A DNA stretch of 64,000 bases, from the NCBI RefSeq assembly GCF_021021555.1, contig NZ_JAINWA010000001.1, forward strand, positions 1,488,001 to 1,552,000. Reading direction: 5' to 3'. The position numbers were made by a program, and so were the translations under genes. This DNA is from Teretinema zuelzerae. Lineage in GTDB: Bacteria; Spirochaetota; Spirochaetia; Treponematales; Treponemataceae. Below, piece by piece: positions 25,631 through 35,200 of this stretch. The notes beneath the pieces were generated by a model, which saw nothing but the letters and a program-made list of their open reading frames with translations, was not told where the DNA came from and searched no databases. Within the stretch, counting starts at the first letter, position 1. Every line of letters begins with the position of its first letter.

Positions 25631-27372
25631 ATGCCAAAGATCGAAGTGAACGAGCGGCTCTTCTTCAGCCTCCTCGGCGATACATACGACTACCAGAAAC
25701 TCGAAGACCGGCTCACCTGCGCGAAGGCTGAGCTCGATGAAAAGCCGGACATGTCCGTCTCTTCGGACGTCCGCACCATTAAAATCGAGCTGAACGATAC
25801 CAACCGCCCGGACCTCTGGTCTACTGCCGGCGTTGCCCGCCAGCTCAGGCTGCACGCGAAAAAAGGACCGGGAAAGAACGGAACCAAAGCGGACTATTCG
25901 GCATTCTTTTCGACGCAAAACGACGTTAAAGACTGCGCGAACCGCGTCGTTACGGTGGACCCGGCCCTGAAGGAAATCCGGCCCTACATGACGGCCTTCG
26001 TGATTTCCGGAAAACCCATCGACGAGCCGATGCTGCTGGACATCATTCAAACGCAGGAAAAACTGTGCTGGAACTTCGGACGAAAGCGCAGATCCATCTC
26101 CATGGGAGTATACCGCTCCGCAAACATTTCCTGGCCGGTTCATTACAAGGCAGTCGATCCCGATAAAACCAGCTTCGTTCCGCTCGCATGCGACGCGCCC
26201 ATGACCTGCCGTCAAATTCTGACCGACCATCCCAAGGGAAAAGAGTACGGCTGGATCCTCGCCCAGGCAGAGAAGTTCCCCCTGCTCGTCGACGACAAAA
26301 ACGAAGTCCTCTCGATGGCGCCCATCATCAACAGCGCAACGCTCGGAGCGGTCCAGGTGGGAGACAGGGATCTGCTCGTCGAAATGACCGGCACGGATAT
26401 GCCGAGCCTCGTTCTTGCAACCAGCATCGTCGCCTGCGATTTCGCGGACGCCGGCTACTCCATCCTTCCTGTAAAAGTTGAACACCCCTACGACACAGGA
26501 TTCGGCAAGGCCGTCACAACGCCCTTCTACTTCCAGAAGCCCGCCTCGACCACAATACCCGCGATCAACCGGCTTCTCGGCACCGAGCTCAAAGCGGCGG
26601 AGATTGCCGACGCCCTCGAGCGAATGGGCTGCGCCGTAGAAATTTCAAAGGAAACCGTCGCCATTCGGCCTCCCGAATACCGCAACGACTTCTTGCATGA
26701 AGTGGACATCATCGAGGATGTAATGATGGGCAGGGAAATCTCGAGCTTCCCCCCGCCAAACCGTCGGACTTCACGATCGGCCGGCTAACGCCTGTAACCC
26801 TTTTCAGCCGCAAGGCGAAAAGCCTGATGGTCGGGCTCGGCTACCAGGAGATGATTTTCAACTATCTGGGTTCGGGAAAAGATTTTATCGAAAGAATGAA
26901 TATCGCAGGAACGGAAATCGGGGCAAAGGTCATCGAAATTTCCAACCCGATGACCGAAAACTATCAGTTCGTCAGGCCGTCCATTCTTCCAAGCCTCCTC
27001 GCCGCTGAAGCTCCTTCCGGCAACGCCGTCTATCCGCACAGAATTTTCGAAATCGGAAAAGTCGCGTATCTGGAAGAAAGCGAAAATACCGGAACCCGAA
27101 CCAGACAGCACCTCGGCTTTCTTTCGGCGTCCGGCGAGGCGAATTTCAACGAAGCCGCAAGCCAGGTCGCCAGCCTGCTCTATTATCTGGACCATGATTA
27201 CTCGGTATTCGAAACGCAGGACCCGCGGTTCATCCCCGGGCGCCAGGCAGGAATCCTTGTAAACGGCGTCCAGGCGGGCATTTTCGGAGAAATCCATCCC
27301 CAGGTTTTGGAAAACTGGACGATCGGCATCCCCTGCGTCGCAGGAGAGATCGATCTCGAATTGCTGATGTAA
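25631..27372 (+). CDS. pheT: Phenylalanyl-tRNA synthetase beta subunit, interrupted by a one-base frameshift
   Basis: Archaeal-type PheT. The first 375 or so residues (from MPKIEVNERLFFSLLG to VDIIEDVMMGREISSF) contain the B3/B4 and B5 regions. The frame breaks at the six-C run 26749-26754. One extra C restores the sequence PPAKPSDFTIGRLTPVTLFS and joins it to the frame ending at 27372, for about 580 residues, the normal length. The gene is essential, so an assembly indel is far likelier than inactivation. AGGAG is placed 6 bases before the ATG. Confidence 0.92.
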
Positions 27373-27377
27373 TCAGA

Positions 27378-28223
27378 CTATAAAACGGAAACCCGGACAG
27401 AATCGCCGCTGATCCGGGCTTTTTTTTGATACTCCGATCCCGTCAAGTCAGCGTTCCATATTTCCCGGGAACACCGTTCATACACAAAACTGTTCAGCTT
27501 AACAACCGCCTCCGGGAAGAAGCCCTTCAACCCCGTAACATCCATGATGGCGAACACATAGAGAACGCCGTCGCTCGTATTCCGCTTATGAGCCAATTTC
27601 CCGTTAAAATACAACGGCTCCCGATCCAGCAGACATTCTATTTGACAAACGGTGTTTTGAGTTACAGCTGTCCACTCGTCCGGAAGATAACAGGATAAAT
27701 GCGTTATGCTGATGTCGAACACCTCGGCCGCGTGGACTTTAGAATCGGCAAGAATTTTGACCGAGCTCGAAGTTCCGCCCCGCGCGCGAAGCACGGAGCG
27801 GGAACCGTTAACCCTCAACGACTCCAGCATATTCGCCAGAGAAAAAAGATTCCGATACGGGCACACGTCCAATGGCAGGAACGGACGCCCGTGCGTACCG
27901 TTCGCCCTGAAATGATAAAAAAAATCTTGAATGGTCGACTGGGAATGCTCGCGATTATATAAAATTCCGAAGTGAATGCGTCCGTTCCATGTTTTTTCAG
28001 TAGTTTCAATCCATGCGGTCCAATCCAGATCGGGGATGCGGGAATCGATGCAGCAGAGAAAAAAAACTTCGGGGACAAAGGCCAGAATATTCCGGATCTG
28101 TAAATCGATTTCCGCTCGGCTTTCTCCTTCCAGGAAATGAACCTCGCAGCCTTTCATACAGAATCCTTTAAGAAACTCAAAGGGAATTCGCGATCTATCA
28201 GGAGCAACTACAAACGTCTTCAT
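27378..28223 (-). CDS. PilZ-like protein of unknown function
   Basis: Protein of 281 residues. The N-terminal half (about 1-125) resembles a receiver-like alpha/beta fold with no obvious phospho-acceptor. The C-terminal half has the outline of a PilZ domain: basic SRSVLRARGG, then EVFDISITHLSCYLP in the position of the D-x-S-x-x-G motif (Ser replaces Gly). If so it binds c-di-GMP, or has lost the ability. GGAGG lies 5 bases before the ATG. Assignment is from pattern only. Confidence 0.6.
   Translation of the reverse strand: MKTFVVAPDRSRIPFEFLKGFCMKGCEVHFLEGESRAEIDLQIRNILAFVPEVFFLCCIDSRIPDLDWTAWIETTEKTWNGRIHFGILYNREHSQSTIQDFFYHFRANGTHGRPFLPLDVCPYRNLFSLANMLESLRVNGSRSVLRARGGTSSSVKILADSKVHAAEVFDISITHLSCYLPDEWTAVTQNTVCQIECLLDREPLYFNGKLAHKRNTSDGVLYVFAIMDVTGLKGFFPEAVVKLNSFVYERCSREIWNADLTGSEYQKKARISGDSVRVSVL
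27392..27428 (+). terminator. Terminator after pheT
   Basis: CCCGGA (27392-27397) pairs with TCCGGG (27413-27418), followed by eight T. It lies within the tail of the convergent PilZ-like gene. Confidence 0.7.
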
Positions 28224-28408
28224 CCCGGCCTCCGCTCATTTTTTTGGATACATTTTAGCGATCTCTCTAAATGATATGGAAGCAAATGAGCATTACAAGG
28301 CGGTTTAGTAAAATGGCCGTTCTTTTTACAATCGGCTTGCAGGCATGGACCGGATGTTTTAGTATTCCGGGTAATCGATACGCGGCGTTTTATGCACAGG
28401 GAGGGACC

Positions 28409-29242
28409 ATGCGGCATCAGATAATTGAACTGGACTGCGATTATTCGCGCGCAGGAATCGGCGCGCCCCAGCAAAAAGCGACGTTGCACACCTATATATT
28501 GGACAATTCGCTGGAAATGCAGCCGTTCAGACGAAGGCCTATGGTCCTCATCTGCCCGGGGGGCGGCTATGAATTCACCTCGTTTCGGGAAGGAGAGCAT
28601 ATCGCCGTCAGGATGAACGCGTTGGGATTCCAGGCCGCGATCCTGAAGTACAGCTGCAAGCCCGCTGTGTTTCCGGCGCCTCAGCTTGAAGCGGCCGCGG
28701 CCGTCGCCCTGATACGAAAAAACGCCGCCGCCTGGCATATACATCCGAAGAAAATCATCGCCGCGGGCTTTTCTGCGGGGGGACATCTGGCGGCCAGCCT
28801 CGGAACGCTTTGGAACGAACCCTTTCTTTCGGAGCTGACAGGAGTAAAACCCGCGCTGATACGGCCGAACGCTCTGCTCTTGTGCTATCCGGTTATCACT
28901 TCGGGTGAATTCGCCCACAAAGGATCTTTTAAAGCCTTGCTTGCGGAACGCCACGACGAGCTGCTCGAGAGCGTTTCTCTGGAAAAAAGGGTGACGAGCG
29001 ACACGCCGCCCGCGTTCATCTGGCACACGGTCGAGGATCAGCTGGTTCCGGTCGAAAACTCCCTGCTTTTCGCGCAAGCCTTGCGGGCAAAGGGAGTTCC
29101 CTTCGAAATGCACTTGTATCAAAGAGGAGGGCACGGGCTTGCCGCGGCGACGGAAGAAACGGCGAACAGTCTCGGGTGGGGGATACAGGAAGACTGTCAG
29201 GGCTGGATAGACCTGGCCGGCCGATGGATACGATCTCTATAA
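28409..29242 (+). CDS. Alpha/beta hydrolase, acetyl-esterase type
   Basis: About 277 residues of a BD-FAE/acetyl-xylan-esterase-like hydrolase. Oxyanion motif CPGGGYEF, nucleophile in GFSAGGHLA, Asp in TVEDQLVP and His in RGGHGLA. The frame is open to 28271 and would add a hydrophobic N-terminus, but GGGAGG just upstream of the ATG at 28409 supports a cytosolic form. A G6 run at 28558-28563 does not disturb the frame. Confidence 0.85.
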   Translation: MRHQIIELDCDYSRAGIGAPQQKATLHTYILDNSLEMQPFRRRPMVLICPGGGYEFTSFREGEHIAVRMNALGFQAAILKYSCKPAVFPAPQLEAAAAVALIRKNAAAWHIHPKKIIAAGFSAGGHLAASLGTLWNEPFLSELTGVKPALIRPNALLLCYPVITSGEFAHKGSFKALLAERHDELLESVSLEKRVTSDTPPAFIWHTVEDQLVPVENSLLFAQALRAKGVPFEMHLYQRGGHGLAAATEETANSLGWGIQEDCQGWIDLAGRWIRSL

Positions 29243-29245
29243 GCG

Positions 29246-29926
29246 TTATTCCGATTTCTCGAGGATTTTTCTGAATCCTCTTTCATCGATTATCTTGATT
29301 TTGCCCCTGCTCAGCTCGACATACCCGTTTTTCTCGAAGTACTTGAGCATTCTGCTCACTACCTCGCGGGCGGTGCCGAGCTCTGCGGCAATCTCGTCAT
29401 GCGTCGAATACACGATAAGCGACGGTCGAGACAATAGATATTGGGCTATTCGGACGTCCATCGCCTTGAAGGCGACCTGCTCCAGAACCCACATAATATC
29501 GGAAAGCCTGGAGTTCATGGTTTCCAGCATCAATTTTTGGATCGAAGGGTACCGTGAATGGATATCAGAGAATATATCGTTTGAAAGGGTGGTTATCCTG
29601 CAATCGGTATCGGTTTGAATCATCGCCTGCATCGGCATCGATCCCATTACGCAGGAAACGGAGAGCGTGCATAAATCGTTCGCGAACAAGCGATACAGGG
29701 TGATTTCCCTGCCGCCGTCGGACAGGATATATACGCGTACGACCCCTGAAACGACGACGATAACGCCTTTACAGCTTGTTGAATCGAATAAAACCGTTCC
29801 GGCGGGAATATCGGCAACCCGCAGATGCGAATGAACCATCGACTTGTCTTCGGGAGAAAGATAGATATCCAGGGGAAAGGCTGTTTGCGTATCGTCCATA
29901 AGAGCCATTTTCTCCGAAAATACCAT
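29246..29926 (-). CDS. Crp/Fnr-family transcriptional regulator
   Basis: About 226 residues: a cyclic-nucleotide-like sensor domain (about 25-140, FDSTSCKGVIVVVSGVVRVY) and a C-terminal helix-turn-helix (STHDEIAAELGTAREVVSRMLKYFEKNG). Isolated cysteines occur but no Fnr-type N-terminal cysteine cluster. Start choices are 29926, 29908 and 29899 (all ATG), none with a good ribosome site. A regulator of this family would recognise a 5-4-5 palindrome such as the one upstream of hcp (44713-44726), but the link is inference. Confidence 0.9.
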   Translation of the reverse strand: MVFSEKMALMDDTQTAFPLDIYLSPEDKSMVHSHLRVADIPAGTVLFDSTSCKGVIVVVSGVVRVYILSDGGREITLYRLFANDLCTLSVSCVMGSMPMQAMIQTDTDCRITTLSNDIFSDIHSRYPSIQKLMLETMNSRLSDIMWVLEQVAFKAMDVRIAQYLLSRPSLIVYSTHDEIAAELGTAREVVSRMLKYFEKNGYVELSRGKIKIIDERGFRKILEKSE

Positions 29927-29959
29927 TCCCCGCAAGCGGTAACGGTTTACAACGATTCT

Positions 29960-30160
29960 TTAAAAAGCTTCTACTTCGCTTTTATTCGGAAGGACAAAGG
30001 CGCAGACGAGATAGATCAGAATGCCTGTTCCGTAGCATAAGCCGAGGACAGCCCACACAATCCGCACAATCGCGACATCGATATTAAAATACTCCGCGAC
30101 GCCGCCGCACACTCCGAATATCTTTCTTCCCTGTTCGATCTTATAAAGCCGTCGGGCCAT
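29960..30160 (-). CDS. PspC-domain membrane protein
   Basis: Protein of 66 residues with the PspC signature IFGVCGGVAEYFNID followed by a hydrophobic helix (about 30-58, VRIVWAVLGLCYGTGILIYLV). Stress-related phage-shock family. Lies 33 bases downstream of a small Xre regulator and is probably controlled by it. Confidence 0.9.
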   Translation of the reverse strand: MARRLYKIEQGRKIFGVCGGVAEYFNIDVAIVRIVWAVLGLCYGTGILIYLVCAFVLPNKSEVEAF

Positions 30161-30193
30161 GCTTATCTCCTCCGAATCAGAAAACGCATACGG

Positions 30194-30442
30194 TTATACG
30201 GAGCTTACCCTATCCAAAGATTCCGGTTCGACAGCCTCGTATGAATTCTCGTCATCAAATAAAAAAATCTCTTCTATCGGGGTTTCAAAAAAAACAGACA
30301 GTCGATGGGCAAGATGCAAAGAAGGGTTATACCTTCCCGATTCAAGCGAAATGATAGTTTGCCTGCTCACGCCGACCCATTCCCCCAATTCCTGCTGTGT
30401 CAAACCCCGCATTTGCCGTAAATCAGATAAAACATTTTTCAT
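30194..30442 (-). CDS. Xre-family helix-turn-helix regulator
   Basis: Protein of 82 residues made almost entirely of one Xre-type HTH (LRQMRGLTQQELGEWVGVSR, QTIISLESGRYNPS). AGGAGG lies 6 bases before the ATG at 30442, so the longer open frame is ignored. Forms a two-gene unit with pspC. Confidence 0.92.
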   Translation of the reverse strand: MKNVLSDLRQMRGLTQQELGEWVGVSRQTIISLESGRYNPSLHLAHRLSVFFETPIEEIFLFDDENSYEAVEPESLDRVSSV

Positions 30443-30512
30443 ACACACCTCCTGGCTTACGCACCAGTGATTTTCGTTATTTATGTACATTATTTTTACA
30501 TTCCTCAGCTAC

Positions 30513-30559
30513 GAAAAAAAACGTACGGCGTTCGGCTTCAGTAGCCGAACACCGTACGT
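30513..30559 (-). terminator. Terminator after the LPP20-like lipoprotein gene
   Basis: ACGTACGG-C-GTTCGGCT (30521-30537) pairs with 30543-30559 with one mismatch. On the minus strand it is followed by eight T (30520-30513). Confidence 0.85.
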
Positions 30560-30574
30560 TCCGATTAAACAGAC

Positions 30575-31156
30575 TTAGTCTTTAGCAGTTTCTTTCTCGA
30601 GGAAGGAGAGCGCTTCCTTCGCCTTGAATTCGGCGAAAGCGGCGGCTTCGTTGCGTACGAAGCTTCCTGAAACCTCTTCAAAGCTCTTTCCTACGTTCGC
30701 CTTCGGGAAAGAGGCCAGAACGTATACGCCTCCTTCAGGATCTACCCAGACCTCGTCGCGCTCGACGCCGGACAGAGACTGATCCGCGACCTGTTTGGAG
30801 ATGTTCTCCATGAATTCGAGAACCTGGCGGTTGTCGCCGGAACCGGAATCGCTGGTGTAGTTGGTCAGCGCGGTTTTAACGCTCGTGGTAACCCAGCGTG
30901 CGATCTGATCTTTGGCGTCTGCTTCAGCGCGCATGATGGAATTCGGCTTGTTGGACATTTTTCCATATCCTACGGCAAAATACATTTCCGCGGATTTCGG
31001 AATCTTGTTCACCCACTGAGGCTGAGGCACGCCTTCAAGACCAATAAGCGGTTTTGCTACTGGTTCAGCATCTTTGTCGGGGCTGGAACCGCAAGATACG
31101 AACACGGAAGCCGCGAGCGCGATAGTTGCCAGAACGGCAAGAATTTTCTTCGTCAT
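30575..31156 (-). CDS. LPP20-like lipoprotein
   Basis: Protein of 193 residues. A spirochete-type lipoprotein signal ends AASVFVSCGSS, so Cys22 should be lipidated. The mature part has the LPP20-like pattern (PQWVNKIPKSAEMYFAVGYG, then RAEADAKDQIARWV). AGGAAAATGT precedes the ATG, and a strong terminator follows. Probably an abundant periplasm- or outer-membrane-facing lipoprotein. Function unknown. Confidence 0.85.
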   Translation of the reverse strand: MTKKILAVLATIALAASVFVSCGSSPDKDAEPVAKPLIGLEGVPQPQWVNKIPKSAEMYFAVGYGKMSNKPNSIMRAEADAKDQIARWVTTSVKTALTNYTSDSGSGDNRQVLEFMENISKQVADQSLSGVERDEVWVDPEGGVYVLASFPKANVGKSFEEVSGSFVRNEAAAFAEFKAKEALSFLEKETAKD

Positions 31157-31236
31157 ACATTTTCCTCCAGAATAAATCTCATTGCAGTAAGCTTAACACA
31201 CTGCAAATAACAAAACAAATCAGCAAAGGTTATTTG

Positions 31237-32139
31237 TCACTTCTCCGCGAAAGAATCCTTAATAATATCCACTTCCTCTACAAACGCGGCGCGGGTCAGC
31301 TTTTCGCCGTCGTACAGCATCGCTTCGGGGACTCCGTAGGCCTTTTCCAGGGATTCCGCAGTCAGAACCTCTTCCGGAGTCCCCAGATCTATCGATCGAT
31401 CGGGATGAAAAAGCATGACCGTATCAAAGTACTTTCTGGTAAGCGCGAGTTCATGAAGAGAGACATACACAGACACAGGCGTTTCCCTGCACAGGTTTTT
31501 GAAGAAATCCAGAGCTTTTTCTTTTTGCCTCGGCTCCATGGCGAACATGGGCTCGTCCATCATAATCGACTTTGAACCGTACAAGGCTGAAAAAGCCAGA
31601 TACACGCGCTGCTGTTCGCCTTTGGACAAGGCGTCAAGCCGTCTATCCTTTAATTTTTCGAGTTCAAAGACCGAATAGACGTTTTTTTTCAGATCTTCCG
31701 CGTTTCCCTGCAATCCTCCTCCCTCATAGACCTGATCGAGAACGGCGGCGAGCGAAAGCTCTCCTGCGGAATCCTTCTCGAATTCCATATTCTGATAAAT
31801 ATATGAACACGCAAGGCTGCGCCGATGCTCTACTTCGGGGGTAAGACCGGGGCCGGGGGCCGTACCGTCGGGGGATGAAGCGCCTGAAAGAATGCGCGTA
31901 TCCATTCCGAAAAGACGGACGACGCCTTCAATCGGAAGAACCCGCGCTCCGGCCAGCAGCATGAAGGTGGTCTTGCCCGCGCCGTTCGGACCCGTCAAAC
32001 TGACGAAACCGCCCGGAATATCGGCCGTAAAGCCTGAAAAAACCGGTTTCGAGCCTGTTTCAATCTGCCCGGTTGACGGATCGGGCCAAAAAAAAGATAC
32101 GTCTGTAAAACTGACTATTGATGTGTTTGATTCGCTCAT
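31237..32139 (-). CDS. ABC transporter ATP-binding protein without permease nearby
   Basis: Protein of 300 residues. Walker A GPNGAGKTT, Q-loop YIYQN, signature LSKGEQQR, Walker B SIMMDEP and switch histidine in VSLHELAL are present, so it should bind and hydrolyse ATP. There is an insertion of about 30 residues between the Walker A arm and the Q-loop (around GASSPDGTAPGPGLTPEV). No permease or binding-protein gene is next to it. The transporter type is unknown. Confidence 0.88.
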   Translation of the reverse strand: MSESNTSIVSFTDVSFFWPDPSTGQIETGSKPVFSGFTADIPGGFVSLTGPNGAGKTTFMLLAGARVLPIEGVVRLFGMDTRILSGASSPDGTAPGPGLTPEVEHRRSLACSYIYQNMEFEKDSAGELSLAAVLDQVYEGGGLQGNAEDLKKNVYSVFELEKLKDRRLDALSKGEQQRVYLAFSALYGSKSIMMDEPMFAMEPRQKEKALDFFKNLCRETPVSVYVSLHELALTRKYFDTVMLFHPDRSIDLGTPEEVLTAESLEKAYGVPEAMLYDGEKLTRAAFVEEVDIIKDSFAEK

Positions 32140-32178
32140 GAGTACGGATTATACCATATAGGGTGAGTGTTCGTACCC

Positions 32179-32207
32179 TTGCAAAAAACGGGCAGGAAGA
32201 GTATTTT
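32179..32207 (+). promoter_or_regulatory. nifJ promoter
   Basis: TTGCAA (32179-32184), 17 bases, TATTTT (32202-32207). Confidence 0.6.
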
Positions 32208-32217
32208 ATAGCGTGAT

Positions 32218-32235
32218 TAGGTATTTTCTTACCTA
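32218..32235 (+). promoter_or_regulatory. Inverted repeat just after the nifJ promoter
   Basis: TAGGTA (32218-32223), TTTTCT, TACCTA (32230-32235): perfect 6-bp arms starting about where transcription would begin. Possible operator. Confidence 0.35.
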
Positions 32236-32277
32236 TTAACGTTTTCTTCTCTCAATTCTTTTTATAAGGACGGAAAT

Positions 32278-35200
32278 ATGTCTGAAAAAAAACTTGTAAT
32301 GATCGACGGCAACACCGCTGCCGGTCATGTCGCTCATGCCTTGAGCGAGGTCATCGCGATCTATCCGATTACCCCTTCAAGCCCGATGGGCGAAGTAGCT
32401 GACGAATACAGCGCGAAAGGCAAGAAGAACATTTGGGGAACCGTTCCCGAAGTCGTCGAACTCCAGTCCGAAGGCGGAGCCGCCGGAGCCGTACACGGCG
32501 CGCTGACGACAGGCGCTCTTTCTTCTACTTTCACCGCTTCGCAGGGTCTTCTCCTCATGATTCCGAACATGTACAAGATCGCAGGCGAACTCACCAGCAC
32601 CGTATTCCATATTGCGGCGCGCGCGATCGCGGCAAGTTCGCTTTCCATTTTCGGAGACCACCAGGACGTCATGGCCTGCCGCCAGACCGGCTGGGCGATG
32701 CTTGCGTCGAACAATGTCCAGGAAGTCATGGATCTCGCGGTCATCTCCCATGCCGCGACCCTTGAGTCCAGGATTCCCTTCCTCCACTTTTTCGACGGTT
32801 TCCGCACCTCTCACGAAGTGCAGAAAATCGAAGAAGTGTCATACGACGTGATGCAGAAGATGATCGACGCGGAACTCGTGCGCGCGCACCGCGCTCGCGG
32901 TCTGACCCCCGAAAATCCTGCCATCCGCGGAACCGCCCAGAACCCCGACGTATACTTCCAGGGCCGCGAAGCGGTCAACGAATACTACCTCAAAGTTCCC
33001 GCCATCGTTCAGAAAGCGATGGACAAATACGCCAAGCTCACCGGACGCCAGTACAAGCTCTATGAATACTTCGGAGCTCCCGACGCCGAACGCGTCGTCA
33101 TCCTGATGGGTTCAGGCTGCGATACCGTTGAAGAAACCGTTGAAGCCCTCGTTGCGAAGGGAGAAAAAATCGGACTTCTCAAAGTTCGCCTCTATCGCCC
33201 CTTCAGCGCGGAAGATTTCGTGAAAACCCTTCCCGCAACCGTTAAGGCCATCGCCGTTCTCGACCGCACCAAAGAGCCCGGTTCTCTCGGAGAACCCCTG
33301 TACGAAGACGTTCGCACCGCGATCGGCGAAGTACAAGCCGCGGGCAAATGCCAGTTCAAGGACTGGCCCCTCGTCATCGGCGGACGCTACGGTCTCGGAT
33401 CCAAGGAATTCACTCCCGCCATGGTCAAGGCTGTATTCGACAACCTCAAGAACGAAAAGAAGAAAAACTTCACCATCGGCATCGAAGACGACATCACCGG
33501 TTCGAGCCTGAAATACGACGAAAGCTTCCAGCTTGAAGACCGCGACATGCACCAGGCAATGTTCTACGGCCTCGGATCGGACGGTACCGTCGGCGCGAAC
33601 AAGAACTCCATCAAGATCATCGGCGAAGCCACCGACAACAAGGCGCAGGCCTACTTCGTCTACGACTCGAAAAAGTCCGGTTCGATCACGACCAGCCACC
33701 TCCGCTTTGGAAAGCACGCAATTCGCAAGCCGTATCTGGTTACTCAGGCCGACTTCGTCGCCTGCCACAAGTTCACCTTCCTCGAAAAATATGACATGCT
33801 TTCGAACGCCAAAAAGGGAGCGACCTTCCTTTTGACCAGCCCCTACGGCAAGGACGATGTATGGAACCACATCCCGGTCGAGGTGCAGAAGCAGATCGTT
33901 TCCAAAGAACTGAACTTCTACGTCATCGACGCCGTTTCCATCGCGGATAAGGCGGGAATGAGCGGACGCATCAACGTCGTCATGCAGACTGCGTTCTTCA
34001 AGATTTCCGGAATTCTGCCCGAAGCGGAAGCCGTATCCCTCATCAAGAAGTTCATCGAGAAGTCTTATGGAAAGAAAGGCGCCGACGTCGTCAAGAAAAA
34101 CATCGACACCATCGATATGGCCCTCGCGGGAGTCGAAAAGGTTAACTACCCCAAGACGACCGACAGCAAGCTCAAGATGCTCCCCGCAATGACTTCAGAC
34201 GCTCCCGAGTTCGTTCAGAACGTGCTGGGAACCATCGCGGTGAACAAAGGCGACTCCATCAAGGTAAGTCAGGTCCCGAACGACGGAACTTTCCCCTCGG
34301 CGACCACGCAGTACGAAAAGCGCGCGATCGCGGAACGCATGCCCATCTGGAACAAAGACCTTTGCATCCAGTGCGGCCAGTGCACCATGGTCTGCCCGCA
34401 CGCGGTAATCCGCGCGAAAGCCTTCGATCCCAAATTCCTCGACAAAGCGCCCGCGTCTTTCCAGTCGGCGGACTATAAAACCAAGGAATTCGAAGGATGG
34501 AAGTTCACCATCCAGGCTTCTGCAGAAGACTGCACCGGATGCGGTCTCTGCGTACAGCAGTGCCCCGCGAAGAGCAAAGACGATCCTAACGTCAAAGCAA
34601 TCAACATGAAGAACTTCGCGGATCACCGCGCAGAAGAATCCGCCAACTGGAACTTCTTCAAGAATCTTCCCGATCCCGATTCTTCAAAGCTCAACCTCTC
34701 CAACGCGAAGTTCATCGCGATGAAGCGGCCGTTGTTCGAGTTCTCCGGCGCATGCGCAGGCTGCGGAGAGACTCCCTACGTCAAGCTCCTTTCCCAGCTC
34801 TACGGAGACAGGGCGGTCATCGCGAACGCGACCGGTTGTTCCTCCATCTACGGCGGAAACCTCCCCTCGACCCCGTACTGCAAAAACATCAACGGAAACG
34901 GACCCGCATGGTCGAACTCCCTGTTCGAAGACGCGGCCGAATTCGGCTTCGGAATGCGCCTTACAAGCGACAAGCTCGCCGTTTACGCGCGCGAAGTTGC
35001 TGAAACAGTCAAGGGCAAGGGAATCGCGGCGGACACCATCGGACGCATCCTCGCAAACGAGCAGGCAGACGACGCGGCGGTTGCCGCTCAGCGCGCCGAC
35101 ATCGAAAAGCTCAAGAAAGAACTCGCTTCTTCTTCCGACGCAGACGCCAAGGAACTCGCTTCCCTGACCGACCACTTCGTAAAACGCTCCGTATGGGTTA

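Noticed and set aside
25154-26485. 443-residue open frame opposite pheS/pheT
   Set aside because: Mirror of strongly biased codon use in the synthetase genes; no ribosome site or family.
28558-28563. G6 run in the esterase gene as another frameshift
   Set aside because: The frame on both sides keeps the oxyanion CPGGGYEF motif, so nothing is missing.
30483-30490. ATGTACAT palindrome upstream of the Xre gene
   Set aside because: An 8-base palindrome in AT-rich DNA is expected by chance, and no second copy was seen.
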